This document shows, in pieces, positions 8,180 to 16,458 of a stretch of DNA of 64,000 nt. Under the pieces are notes generated by a model, which worked only from the letters and a program-made list of their open reading frames with translations, did no database searches and had not been told where the DNA came from. This stretch comes from Salipaludibacillus aurantiacus. Lineage in GTDB: Bacteria; Bacillota; Bacilli; Bacillales; Salisediminibacteriaceae. The translations under genes and the position numbers were made by a program. Within the stretch, counting starts at the first letter, position 1. Every line of letters begins with the position of its first letter. The stretch is from the NCBI RefSeq assembly GCF_900111295.1, contig NZ_FOGT01000002.1, positions 1-64,000 of the forward strand, in the 5' to 3' direction.

Positions 8180-8542
8180 ACGTTCGCATCGAATATTTAT
8201 GCGGTTTCCTATGACAACACGGAGAGCAGTTGTAAAATCACCCATTATGATGAGGAATTGTCTATCGGCAGGTGCGATCTTCATTTTGAAAACCGGAGCA
8301 AAGATCCTGTAACATTTAATGTGGCGTTTTACGACCGCTACTGGTACGAAAGCGAGCATCGTTCACTCTCGCTGTTAAACGATAGTAGCCCCTATGAGGT
8401 AACACTAGAGGGAAATGCAAAGAAAGTCGTCTCCCTCGAAAAAGAGATTGATGTATCTAATGAGACCGATCCTATTCAGCGCATGGAGTTTGATGAAGTT
8501 AATATAATTATTTTTTCAGACGATGGGAGGAGAGAACTTTAG
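8180..8542 (+). pseudogene. 3' remnant of an unknown gene cut by the intron
   Basis: The open frame after the stop at 8177-8179 reads NIYAVSYDNTESSCKITHYD, EELSIGRCDLHFENRSKDPV, FNVAFYDRYWYESEHRSL and continues to TAG at 8540-8542. It looks like the C-terminal beta-rich part of a secreted or surface protein. No start with a ribosome binding site lies between the intron and the frame, apart from an unconvincing TTG at 8258. I infer that the 5' part was lost when the intron region rearranged. The family was not recognised. A terminator follows. Confidence 0.45.
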
Positions 8543-8564
8543 AGAGAAATGGTTTGCCAGTATT

Positions 8565-8600
8565 AAAAAGCTGCAGGGTCAACGTCCGCAGCTTTTTTAT
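8565..8600 (+). terminator. Rho-independent terminator
   Basis: AAAAAGCTGC (8565-8574) and GCAGCTTTTTT (8588-8598) form a strong stem ending in a T-run, just after the gene remnant. Confidence 0.8.
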
Positions 8601-8787
8601 AAACTAATAGCAAATAACTAATCAAATGATACTGTTCTACTACCTCACCTAATTTTAGAAGTAAACAGATCACATTTTTAAAATTACATATGAGCCAGAA
8701 TTATAAGAAGCCCATTAACCGGTCAGTAATTTAAATTGGTGAGTCATTTCAGAGTCTTACTATGAGGAGCGATATAATAGCAGGATT

Positions 8788-8825
8788 GCCTCGGACAGGA
8801 TCTTTGCCCGAGGTCTTTTCTTTTA
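8788..8825 (-). terminator. Hairpin between 8.6 kb and the PPY-repeat gene
   Basis: CCTCGG and CCGAGG form a short stem at 8791-8815, followed on the plus strand by TCTTTTCTTTT. It is about 15 bp past the stop of the minus-strand PPY-repeat gene. The T-run favours plus-strand termination, so orientation is ambiguous. The remaining sequence from 8600 to 8787 holds no gene. Confidence 0.4.
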
Positions 8826-8839
8826 ATACTCGGTAATTA

Positions 8840-9112
8840 TTACCTGCAACAATAATAAGAATACGGAGGATAAGGGGGATAAGGAGGATAAGGAGGATAT
8901 GGCGGGTAAGGAGGGTAATAGTAGTATGGGGGCCTTGGAGTTAATAATGCTCCAGCTGCCAAACCAGTTAAAAACGGAAAACCTAAGCCTGTCCCTCCAA
9001 AACCCAGACCTGGTAGCGCACCAAAGCCTGAACCAATTCCTCCTAACCCAATACCCGGAAAAAATCTCTGGTCAGATCTAACTTCGTTATAGTTATAATA
9101 GTTACTATTCAT
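8840..9112 (-). CDS. Gly-rich protein with PPY tandem repeats
   Basis: A 90-residue protein with GGGG-type ribosome binding site (AAAGGGGAAG). The N-terminal 25 residues are polar. Residues 18-58 are Gly/Leu/Phe-rich. The C-terminal 30 residues are PPY/YPP repeats ending YSYYCCR. Short Gly-Tyr-Pro-rich proteins of this kind are common among spore coat and exosporium proteins of Bacillaceae, so a structural spore role is a reasonable inference. No catalytic domain is present. The repeat DNA is a 9-bp tandem repeat and could vary in copy number. Confidence 0.6.
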   Translation of the reverse strand: MNSNYYNYNEVRSDQRFFPGIGLGGIGSGFGALPGLGFGGTGLGFPFLTGLAAGALLTPRPPYYYYPPYPPYPPYPPYPPYPPYSYYCCR

Positions 9113-9455
9113 TTTCTTCCCCTTTCGTCATCTGTTTTTCTAACAACGGATGATTACCACGTCTGCGTTCATGAGTATGTGACAAAACAAATATATCCCT
9201 GACTTTATTTAATACATCCTATTCATTAGTCATTTATCTATAATCTTGTACGAGTATAATTGTGCAGGAGCCTAGTTTGTAAAAATTCTGTTAGAAAAGT
9301 ATTTGTCTTTTACGGGGCTCTGACTATACTCATTCAAATCAGAGCGCCATACCCATTTTCTATAAAGTGGCGTATTATTATCACTATATAGGTGATTTCT
9401 TCCGCTAGATAATTAAAGAAAAGCTCTCTGGCGCCCTTAGTGATATTATAAAATT
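9113..9455. other. Intergenic stretch with one hairpin
   Basis: No coding frame was found. GCTCTGA and TCAGAGC form a 7-bp stem around 9317-9341. The segment at 9419-9432 (AAAAGCTCTCTGG) resembles the end of the dispersed terminator element found at 19-38 kb. Confidence 0.4.
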
Positions 9456-9476
9456 ATGATTGGGGGAGGGATAGTA

Positions 9477-9698
9477 GTGAGTATACAGGATATTCTTAAA
9501 ATCTTAGGTATTATCATGGCTATGAGTGGAGGTATAATCGTTAGCTTACATGGTTCTGATTACTACTTAATTATCACTGTGCTTGGAGTTATATTGTTTT
9601 TAATAGCTAAAATGACCGATTATTTAAAAAGAGCGCCACTTAGGGCGCTCTTTTTTATGAATAAGAATTACGGACCCTCGTCCGCAGTACTTTTTTAA
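9477..9698 (+). CDS. Small two-pass membrane protein, end overlaps a terminator
   Basis: GTG at 9477 behind GGGGGAGGG is the best start (an in-frame ATG lies at 9456). The protein has hydrophobic segments at about 6-22 and 29-46, then a short charged tail. The last 20 codons run through a perfect terminator hairpin (9632-9656), which is unusual. The natural stop was probably near DYLKR and has been lost, or this is a neutral extension. Family not recognised. Confidence 0.4.
   Translation: MSIQDILKILGIIMAMSGGIIVSLHGSDYYLIITVLGVILFLIAKMTDYLKRAPLRALFFMNKNYGPSSAVLF
9630..9658. terminator. Bidirectional terminator
   Basis: AAAGAGCGCC and GGCGCTCTTT flank a short loop, with A and T runs on both sides. 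It can serve the small plus-strand gene and the convergent membrane protein gene. Confidence 0.8.
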
Positions 9699-10129
9699 TA
9701 AGCTGATTTTTTTACCCCTATCGGAAATTTCAACCATAATTTTCTTACAAGCCTCAGGATCCAGTAGAAAAAGAAAAAGTTAAAAATAAGTCCTATTGCG
9801 GCAATATCGATTCTTGCGAAGGGCTCATAAATCGCCAGCCACGGTACGGGAAATCCGTATTCCACGAATCCTTCTCCTGAATAAACACCTATTACCGGAA
9901 CAAAAACGCTCAGGCCAGTGAGGAGATAACTAACAATATATAATCGGTGAAAAGGTTTTTTACTCATATCCCATAAATAAAACACTGCGGCTCCTAATCC
10001 AAGGAATAAGGCCATCATTCCGGCAAGTAAGGTTACATGGCTAATATTCTCAAATGTCATCATAGAAATCGAGCTAAGTACAATGAAAGTTAATACAATA
10101 AAGAAGATTTTCCAAAACCGGTTGGACAT
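9695..10129 (-). CDS. Four-pass membrane protein, unknown
   Basis: A 144-residue protein with hydrophobic segments at about 7-24, 31-52, 64-85 and 107-127, and a basic C-terminus. The segment VEYGFPVPWLAIYEP followed by FNFFFFYWILRLVRKLW is similar in layout to the small membrane protein at 17616-17927 (YGFPLKYITIY, then LNAFIIYLIVRF). The two may be distant paralogues. No enzymatic motif. The ATG is preceded by a weak GGGATAAC-like site. Function unknown. Confidence 0.6.
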   Translation of the reverse strand: MSNRFWKIFFIVLTFIVLSSISMMTFENISHVTLLAGMMALFLGLGAAVFYLWDMSKKPFHRLYIVSYLLTGLSVFVPVIGVYSGEGFVEYGFPVPWLAIYEPFARIDIAAIGLIFNFFFFYWILRLVRKLWLKFPIGVKKSAY

Positions 10130-10312
10130 GTTATCCCACTCTTTCCTCAGAAAAGTTAATTAACCTGTATCAACACCTTCAAAGCAGGAGTCTAATCTCC
10201 TTTAAATAATATATACCTCCCTTCTGTATCTGTTAGAATACTGTTTTTAAAATAGAGGCCTCTTTATTTATTCCTCTAAAACTTTTTTCACGAAAAACTA
10301 GTCCCCTCTCCC

Positions 10313-10766
10313 CTAAAGCTTATACGAATAAATCTCTTCATCAAATTCCGCATCTATTAAGCCACTGTCGCTAAACCCGTGCTTCATATAAAACTTTTTC
10401 GCGCCGATGTTATCCCGGGTGATGCTTAGCACAATTTCGTCTACATCAAAATAATCTAAAATATATTTAATCGTTGCTTTTAAAAATGAACCGCCTAGCC
10501 CCTCCCCCTGGTAACTAGTCAATCATAAACCTGTCGAGCCAGATATAACGGTCTGTTTTACTTTCGGCTCCGATCATCATAAAGCCGACTGCCGTACCTT
10601 TTCTAAATAAGCCATAGCATTGCCAGTTATGTTCCGTATCAAAAACCGACTCGAGAAGGGAAGTTTCATTACTCTCAATAAAAGCTTCCTGGCTTTTATC
10701 CGGTCTTAAAGCAGCTACCTCGCGCCAGTTAGACGAATCTACGGGAATGATGCTCAGGTTTTCCAT
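10313..10766 (-). pseudogene. GNAT acetyltransferase split by a frameshift
   Basis: The upstream frame (10515-10766) encodes an N-terminal GNAT half ending YIWLDRFMID. The downstream frame (10313-10522) starts within MTSYQGEGLGGSFLKATIKY and continues with the acetyl-CoA-binding Q/RxxGxG/A region and ITRDNIGAKKFYMKHGFSDS to the end. They overlap by 8 bp, and a single indel would join them into one protein of about 150 residues, like the spermidine/spermine (BltD/PaiA-type) acetyltransferases. Without correction the first peptide lacks the CoA site, so the gene is probably inactive. Confidence 0.7.
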
Positions 10767-10885
10767 ACTAAAAACTCCTAATCTTTTTCTTTCCGCTGAT
10801 TGCCTTCCTATTTTATGCTAATTCTGTTACGGGCTGGCCCTCTCTCAGGTTTCATTTCGTTAAAACATATGCACCCACGTTACGT

Positions 10886-10918
10886 AAAAACGCCAAGTGT
10901 CCAGCACTTGGCGTTTGA
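10886..10918 (-). terminator. Terminator after mqo
   Basis: AACGCCAAGTG and CACTTGGCGTT form a stem of at least 11 bp, followed on the minus strand by TTTTTAC. It is about 50 bp past the mqo stop. Confidence 0.85.
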
Positions 10919-10965
10919 TTGGCGTATATATTTCGCAGATGCCTATAAACGTTAACAGGCAAAAG

Positions 10966-12468
10966 TTAGACTTGAACGAGTTCTTTTTTACTTAAGCCGA
11001 GCGTTTCAGCTGTTGACATTTGAATTTCCTTCAGAAGTTCAGGGTGCTCCATTAAAGCCTTGCCGTATGAAGGCACCATTTCTTTAAGTTTTGGTTCCCA
11101 TTCTTCGAGATGCTCCGGAAAACACCTTTCTATTAAATCAAGCATGACGTGAACGGCAGTTGACGCACCTGGTGAGGCGCCTAATAAGGCTGCGATCGAA
11201 CCGTCCTCGGCTGTGACGACTTCGGTTCCAAACTGCAGCGTCCCTTTGCCGCCAGCTTCTGTATCTTTTATGACCTGAACACGCTGGCCGGCGACAACTA
11301 AATCCCAGTCTTCGCTTTTAGCGTCTGGAATAAACTCGCGAAGCTCGTCCATCCGTTTTTCTTTAGATAAGAGAACCTGCTGAATGAGGTATTTAGTTAA
11401 CGCCATCTCTTTGGCGCCGGCAGACAGCATCGTCAGTACATTATCCGGTTTAACCGACGACAGTAAGTCAAACATCGACCCCGTCTTTAAAAACTTCGGT
11501 GAAAAACCTGCAAATGGTCCAAATAGTAGCGATTTTTTATTATCAATATAACGGGTATCCAAGTGAGGCACCGACATTGGCGGCGCGCCGACTTTCGCTT
11601 TCCCGTAAACTTTCGCATGATGCTTTTCAGCTATAAACGGGTTATTACAGACTAAAAACATACCGCTTACCGGGAATCCGCCGATATGTTTCCCTTGAGG
11701 AATGCGGGTTTTCTGTAGTAAGTGCAGGCTCCCTCCCCCGGCTCCAATGAAGACAAAGTTTGCCGTGTGGTGTCTGACTGAACCGCTTTCAAGGTTCAGA
11801 ATTTTGAGTTCCCACAAGCCATCGCTGTTTCGTTTAATATCTTCAACTTCATGCTTGTATTTGACGGTAATATTCTGATTTTCCATGTGGGAAAACAACT
11901 TGCGCGTTAATGCGCCAAAATTAAGATCCGTCCCCGAATCAATCTTAGTTGCCGCTACAGGTTCATCCAATGAACGGTCTTTCATCATAACCGGAATCCA
12001 TTCTTTCAATTTTTCCGGATCATCACTGAATTCCATTCCTTCAAACAGAGGATTTTTAGACAACGCTTTAAATCGTCTCTCTAAATAAGAGACATTGTCT
12101 TTTCCTTTAACAAAACTCATGTGCGGAATCGGTCTGATAAATTCCGCAGGATTTTGCAGCAGATTGCTGTCAACTAGGTAAGACCAGAACTGTACGGATG
12201 TCTGAAAATGCTGGTTAATATTACACGCTTTACTGATATCGACAGATCCATCCGGCTTTTCAGCTGTGTAATTAAGTTCACAAAGTGCGGCATGCCCAGT
12301 CCCTGCGTTATTCCATTCGTTAGAACTCTCCTCACCGGGACTTGAGAGTTTCTCAAAAACTTTGATCTCCCAGTCAGGCCTTAACTCGTGCAGCATCGTT
12401 CCTAAAGTAGCACTCATAATTCCGGCACCAATTAAAATGACATCTGTGTGAGTTTCAGTGTTGTTCAT
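10966..12468 (-). CDS. mqo: Malate:quinone oxidoreductase
   Basis: A 500-residue protein of full family length. Mqo is a peripheral membrane FAD enzyme that oxidises L-malate to oxaloacetate and passes electrons to the quinone pool, bypassing NAD-dependent malate dehydrogenase in the TCA cycle. The N-terminus has the FAD dinucleotide motif ([18 protein letters not shown], residues 9-26). The family signature [19 protein letters not shown] lies near residue 50, and [12 protein letters not shown] and [16 protein letters not shown] near the C-terminus. It is a single-gene unit with its own terminator and a promoter about 140 bp upstream. Confidence 0.95.
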   Translation of the reverse strand: MNNTETHTDVILIGAGIMSATLGTMLHELRPDWEIKVFEKLSSPGEESSNEWNNAGTGHAALCELNYTAEKPDGSVDISKACNINQHFQTSVQFWSYLVDSNLLQNPAEFIRPIPHMSFVKGKDNVSYLERRFKALSKNPLFEGMEFSDDPEKLKEWIPVMMKDRSLDEPVAATKIDSGTDLNFGALTRKLFSHMENQNITVKYKHEVEDIKRNSDGLWELKILNLESGSVRHHTANFVFIGAGGGSLHLLQKTRIPQGKHIGGFPVSGMFLVCNNPFIAEKHHAKVYGKAKVGAPPMSVPHLDTRYIDNKKSLLFGPFAGFSPKFLKTGSMFDLLSSVKPDNVLTMLSAGAKEMALTKYLIQQVLLSKEKRMDELREFIPDAKSEDWDLVVAGQRVQVIKDTEAGGKGTLQFGTEVVTAEDGSIAALLGASPGASTAVHVMLDLIERCFPEHLEEWEPKLKEMVPSYGKALMEHPELLKEIQMSTAETLGLSKKELVQV

Positions 12469-12608
12469 CTTATACCAACCTTTTCTCGTAGAATTACCAG
12501 ATAAGGTGAAGGCATCACCTGCAGAGCGGCCTGCTTCACACTTTGTCTGTCACAACAAATATTTTTAAGAGAGTAGATTAAATTTTTTCATAGTTTAAAA
12601 TATTTATT

Positions 12609-12637
12609 ATCATATAACAAATTCAGGATATTTACAA
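12609..12637 (-). promoter_or_regulatory. Sigma-A type promoter for mqo
   Basis: On the minus strand TTGTAA (12632-12637), a 17-bp spacer and TATGAT (12609-12614) match the vegetative consensus. The leader to mqo would be about 130 bases. Confidence 0.5.
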
Positions 12638-12860
12638 GGTGGCAATAGGGTAAATTAGCCAAAAGAAAGCCCTGAATACACTAATAAATGAGGCACATGT
12701 GAGTTTAACAGTTAATTTCCGTCCTGCCGGCAAAATTAAGTTTCTGCCAGTCTGCATTTCTCTTTTCTTCCGTCCACTCTCTTAAAGTCTGGCTTGGTCA
12801 CAAACGAAAGACGTACGGCTAATTAATTTTAAAATAAAAGTTATGTGGCTATTCCCCTTA

Positions 12861-12875
12861 AGTAAGCGATTACAA
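12861..12875. promoter_or_regulatory. Catabolite-responsive element (cre) candidate
   Basis: The minus-strand sequence TTGTAATCGCTTACT fits the published cre consensus WTGNAANCGNWNNCW at every position. It lies about 390 bp upstream of mqo and 55 bp past the stop of the preceding gene. The intergenic sequence 12469-12928 has no gene. Confidence 0.4.
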
Positions 12876-12928
12876 ACTCTATTTTACACTATTTACACTA
12901 TGAATTCATAGTTTTGATTCCTAATACG

Positions 12929-13528
12929 TCATTCACTGGCTTTTTTTGAGAATGGGGAGACGTCCTCATGAGGGATTTGCTGCTGATCAAGCTGATGCAG
13001 CAGAGGCGCCGCATCGTTTTTATGGACCGCTATCCTCTTCTTCCGTTTCATGTGTAATGTGATGGCGTAGTAATCCGTCGAATCGGGGAACATGCCGTAA
13101 AAATCATCCCCAATCGATATCTCTTCAACTTTATAAGAACGAAACTTCTCCCATGGAATTCTTTTCTCATCCAGATAAAGTCCGTCTTTTGTAAGAAAAA
13201 AGCTCGGTATGGTCATTTGCCAAACCGACATTAAAGGGATCCATAAGATGAGCATCGCATTAGGAAATGAAAGATCGCTGCTGAATATAATAAAAATTAT
13301 TCCTATCGCCAGGCCCCCAAATGCAAACCATTTCTTTATGCGCCAGTCACGGGACCGAACACTTAATGGACGGACTTGTCCATAACCAGTGACGAGACGG
13401 ACATCGTTCCCGTTAAAAAGAGCGTCTTCAGATTTCCGAATCATTTTTCGCGTACGAACCAGATTAACAAGAACAACAAATCCAATTAACACTGCAACAC
13501 TAATAACCCACCACTGCATAATTTTCAC
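12929..13528 (-). CDS. Membrane protein with PH-like C-terminal domain
   Basis: A 199-residue protein. One transmembrane segment lies at about 7-25. A hydrophobic hairpin follows at 66-85 and 92-110. The C-terminal soluble part of about 85 residues begins SFFLTKDGLYLDEKRIPWEK and resembles bacterial PH-like (YcxB/DUF5673-type) domains, in which a hydrophobic hairpin precedes a small beta-barrel. Function unknown. It stands alone between mqo and the regulator gene. Assignment to a named DUF is from memory and weak. Confidence 0.6.
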   Translation of the reverse strand: MKIMQWWVISVAVLIGFVVLVNLVRTRKMIRKSEDALFNGNDVRLVTGYGQVRPLSVRSRDWRIKKWFAFGGLAIGIIFIIFSSDLSFPNAMLILWIPLMSVWQMTIPSFFLTKDGLYLDEKRIPWEKFRSYKVEEISIGDDFYGMFPDSTDYYAITLHMKRKKRIAVHKNDAAPLLHQLDQQQIPHEDVSPFSKKASE

Positions 13529-13647
13529 TCCTAACTCTGCATAGATTTTATTGAAGCCTGTCTCCCGACGCTATATCGGTTGGCATATAATCAACATCCA
13601 ATTATTAGAAGTACGGAAACGCTACCGGTAAAGTTTCGCCAATTCAC

Positions 13648-14316
13648 TTATGCCTCTCTTATAAACTCAACGAGATACTGCCTTTCCTGCTCATTCAAAT
13701 CCTCTAATGCTGATGTAAAGTGGTTAACGATTGCCAGCATATCCGTGCTCATTCCGTCGCTCGCAGAATCAATCATCATTCCGATGACGGCCCCGGTGAA
13801 CGTCGCTATCTGAATAGAAGGAGCCGCTGAGACGTTTACGAGATTGACCGTTAAGTTTTTTACCGTCCTTCCCTGGCTGTTCAAATGAACAAGCAGCACG
13901 CCAATAAAAGAGGCGCACAACTCCACTTTCGACTGCCCGGTACTGAATTTTTCGAGCAGCTGCTCAATTCCAGTGTCTGAGTCCTCGCTGTGGTTGTTTA
14001 TAAAATGAAGAACTTCCCTCTTGATTTGGGCCCATTCCTGTTGATCTGTAAGATGAGCGTTATTTTGCTCAAACAGGTTCTGCGACTTTTCCGTAGGGAC
14101 ATATACGACAAGGGACCGGCCAGTTTCGTTCGGGTTAATGGTGTAGGTGCGCTGCAGGAAACCGTGCTTTTCCAGTTCCTTTAACACATCGTAAGCTGTC
14201 CATTTGCTCACGCCTATGGACTCGGCAATATCTGAATAATGCACCGGCTGATCCGATGATGAATGCATTTGAACAATTTTTTCTAAAAATTGTTTGCGGC
14301 GGTTTGTCAGTTTCAT
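13648..14316 (-). CDS. HTH transcriptional regulator, divergent from the Fe-ADH gene
   Basis: A 222-residue protein starting at ATG 14316 behind GGAGG (an upstream in-frame ATG at 14334 lacks a site). Residues 1-65 form a winged helix-turn-helix (YSDIAESIGVSKWTAYDVLK, then ELEKHGFLQRTY). The rest is a helical domain with small hydrophobic segments, perhaps ligand-binding. Divergent arrangement with the alcohol dehydrogenase gene and the inverted repeat at 14364-14399 suggest it controls that gene and itself. It does not clearly fit the MarR, IclR or GntR families. Confidence 0.7.
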   Translation of the reverse strand: MKLTNRRKQFLEKIVQMHSSSDQPVHYSDIAESIGVSKWTAYDVLKELEKHGFLQRTYTINPNETGRSLVVYVPTEKSQNLFEQNNAHLTDQQEWAQIKREVLHFINNHSEDSDTGIEQLLEKFSTGQSKVELCASFIGVLLVHLNSQGRTVKNLTVNLVNVSAAPSIQIATFTGAVIGMMIDSASDGMSTDMLAIVNHFTSALEDLNEQERQYLVEFIREA

Positions 14317-14363
14317 GCTCACTCCTCCAATCATTTGCTGTTTCCGCTGGAAGGTTCCTTCTA

Positions 14364-14399
14364 TTATAACTTGACACAGTTTGAGACTTTAAGTTATAA
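14364..14399. promoter_or_regulatory. Operator-like palindrome over the Fe-ADH promoter
   Basis: TTATAACTT (14364-14372) and AAGTTATAA (14391-14399) are perfect 9-bp inverted repeats. They flank a promoter with TTGACA at 14371-14376 and TTATAA at 14394-14399, 17 bp apart. The left arm also overlaps a TATAAT on the minus strand that could serve the regulator gene. Confidence 0.55.
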
Positions 14400-14573
14400 G
14401 AATGGTAGAAGGTTTTTTGGTCTTTTGGGTGTTATAGAGTTAGCTTATCGCATTTGCAGTTTTCTATCCATAAATGAGTTTAGCTTGGAGCGTGGTTTAT
14501 ACGGATTTAGTTTTATAAGCTAGCGGGTGATCTTAAATCAGCAACATAGTTTTTAAAAAAAGGGGGACTTAGG

Positions 14574-15782
14574 ATGCGCAGACTTTACACTCTTTACTGC
14601 AGACTGTTTCAATTCGTTTTAAAACAGACGGCTTATTTTCTTCCGTGGCGGCAGCCTGAACTTTTAGAAGGGGAAAACAGCTTAAAGCAGCTGCCCGATT
14701 TGGTAAAACAGAGAGGGCTGCATCGTGTACTGATCGTCACAGACAAAGGAATTACTGAGCTCGGTCTGATGGATGACCTCCTTAGAGGGCTACACGAAAC
14801 AGAAGTAAGTTATGAGGTGTATGATAAAACCGTTCCCAACCCGACCATTGAGAATATTGAAGAGGCGCTGGGGCTTTATAAGCGCCAGCAGTGCGAAGGA
14901 ATCATCGCTTTTGGAGGCGGGTCGCCAATAGATTGTGCAAAGGGTGTTGCCGCCCGGGCTGCCAGGCCTGATAAATCCCTCTCCGAGATGAAGGGGCTCT
15001 TAAAAGTGAGAAAAGACATCCCTCCCCTTTTTGCAGTTCCGACAACTGCCGGAACAGGGAGTGAAGCGACCGTAGCCGCTGTAATCTCCAACAGCGACAC
15101 GCATGAAAAATACGCAGTAAGTGATCCGAAGCTGATTCCTCACGCGGCTGTTCTCGATCCTCTCCTGACAAAGGGCCTGCCTCCGCATATTACCTCCACG
15201 ACAGGCATGGATGCGTTAACGCATGCCGTTGAGGCGTATATTGGAAGAGGCAACACTGCACAGACAAAAAAGAACAGCCGGGAAGCCGTCTCGTTAATAT
15301 TTAAGAACCTTTATTCTGCCTACAGTGACGGCTCGAATATGACTGCAAGGAAGAACATGCAAAAAGCGTCATTACTGGCCGGCATGGCGTTCACCCGCGC
15401 CTACGTAGGCTACGTCCACGCCATCGCCCATACACTGGGCGGGTTTTACTCGGTGCCGCACGGACTGGCTAATGCTGTCATCCTCCCTCATGTGCTGGAA
15501 TACTACGGGAAACCGGCGCATAAACCTCTGGCTGAATTAGCCGACGTCGCCGGACTGACGCAAGGTGCCGAATCAGATGTCATTAAAGCCAGAATCTTTA
15601 TTGATGCGGTAAAAAAGCTGAACAAGGATATGAACATTCCAGAAAAAGTGAGCGGGATTCAGAAAAAAGATATTCCTCTTATGGTAGAGCGGGCCCTGGC
15701 AGAAGCGAATCCGATGTACCCCGTGCCAAGGATTCTTCATAAAGAGGATTTAATGAAGCTTTATTATAAAATTAAAGCATAA
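14574..15782 (+). CDS. Iron-containing alcohol dehydrogenase
   Basis: A 402-residue group III (metal-dependent) alcohol dehydrogenase. These cytoplasmic enzymes interconvert alcohols and aldehydes with NAD(P)H. The N-terminal nucleotide-binding half contains FGGGSPIDCAKGVA and FAVPTTAGTGSEATVAA. The C-terminal helical half carries the metal ligands in TTGMDALTHAVEAYIG, HAIAHTLGG and VPHGLANAV. A GGGGG ribosome binding site precedes the ATG. Compared with most members, the first 25 residues are an extra hydrophobic/basic segment. Substrate cannot be told from sequence. Confidence 0.9.
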   Translation: MRRLYTLYCRLFQFVLKQTAYFLPWRQPELLEGENSLKQLPDLVKQRGLHRVLIVTDKGITELGLMDDLLRGLHETEVSYEVYDKTVPNPTIENIEEALGLYKRQQCEGIIAFGGGSPIDCAKGVAARAARPDKSLSEMKGLLKVRKDIPPLFAVPTTAGTGSEATVAAVISNSDTHEKYAVSDPKLIPHAAVLDPLLTKGLPPHITSTTGMDALTHAVEAYIGRGNTAQTKKNSREAVSLIFKNLYSAYSDGSNMTARKNMQKASLLAGMAFTRAYVGYVHAIAHTLGGFYSVPHGLANAVILPHVLEYYGKPAHKPLAELADVAGLTQGAESDVIKARIFIDAVKKLNKDMNIPEKVSGIQKKDIPLMVERALAEANPMYPVPRILHKEDLMKLYYKIKA

Positions 15783-15816
15783 TGTAAGGCTTCTGGAGGC
15801 TAGGCAGGTGAGGTGT

Positions 15817-15856
15817 TGTCCACTCATTCGTTCATCTCGGCGATGAGTGGATTTTA
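15817..15856 (+). terminator. Terminator after the Fe-ADH gene
   Basis: CCACTCAT (15820-15827) pairs with ATGAGTGG (15843-15850), then ATTTTAT. Its CCACTCA arm recurs in the adjacent tandem repeats. Confidence 0.6.
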
Positions 15857-15862
15857 TATTTG

Positions 15863-16245
15863 TTTTATCGTCCGCTCACTTGAGCAATCGCTCCTCGAGA
15901 AGACCATATACCTCTTTTATCGTCCACTCACTTGATGAATCGCCCGATGAGAAGACCGTATATTCTTTTTATCATCCGCTCACTTGAGCAATCGCTCCCC
16001 GAGAAGACCTTATATCCCTTTTATCGTCCACTCACTTGATGAATCGCCCGATGAGAAGACCGTATATCTCTTTTATCACCCACTCACTTGAGCAATCGCT
16101 CCTCGAGAAGACCATATATCCTTTTTATCACCCACTCACTTGAGCAATCGCTCCTCGAGAAGACCATATATCCTTTTTATCATCCGCTCACTTGAGCAAT
16201 CGCTCCCCGAGAAGACCTTATATCCCTTTTATCATCCGCTCACTA
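15863..16245. repeat. 52-bp tandem repeat array, seven full units
   Basis: Units starting with TTTTATC begin at 15863, 15915, 15967, 16019, 16071, 16123 and 16175, with a partial eighth at 16227. The period is exactly 52 bp throughout. Each contains YCCRCTCACTTGA, a variable middle and GAGAAGACC. Two unit types are seen (GAGCAATCGCTC type and GATGAATCGCCC type), and they alternate in the first five copies. No open frame spans the array. The remaining intergenic sequence to 16390 has no other feature. Confidence 0.9.
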
Positions 16246-16388
16246 GATTTTCCGCTCGTCAAGTTTCTCATAAATGATTTTCACCTATAATTACTCTCCT
16301 TTTAACTCTCCAACTTCAAAAAACACTTCTGCAGCCGGCAATAAACAGAGTGAAATTTTAGCGAAACGACGGTCCTTCCTTATGTTTA

Positions 16389-16397
16389 TGTTATAAT
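16389..16397 (+). promoter_or_regulatory. Extended -10 promoter candidate
   Basis: TGTTATAAT is an extended -10 (TGnTATAAT) about 60 bp before the YplQ-like start. No clear -35 is visible. Confidence 0.4.
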
Positions 16398-16458
16398 AGA
16401 AATACTAGTTGATATTATGACCTGTTACTAATTGAAATGCGGAAGGAATGAATCTATT

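Noticed and set aside
15863-16245. CRISPR-like regular array
   Set aside because: The whole 52-bp unit is conserved, with no unique spacers, and no cas gene is near.
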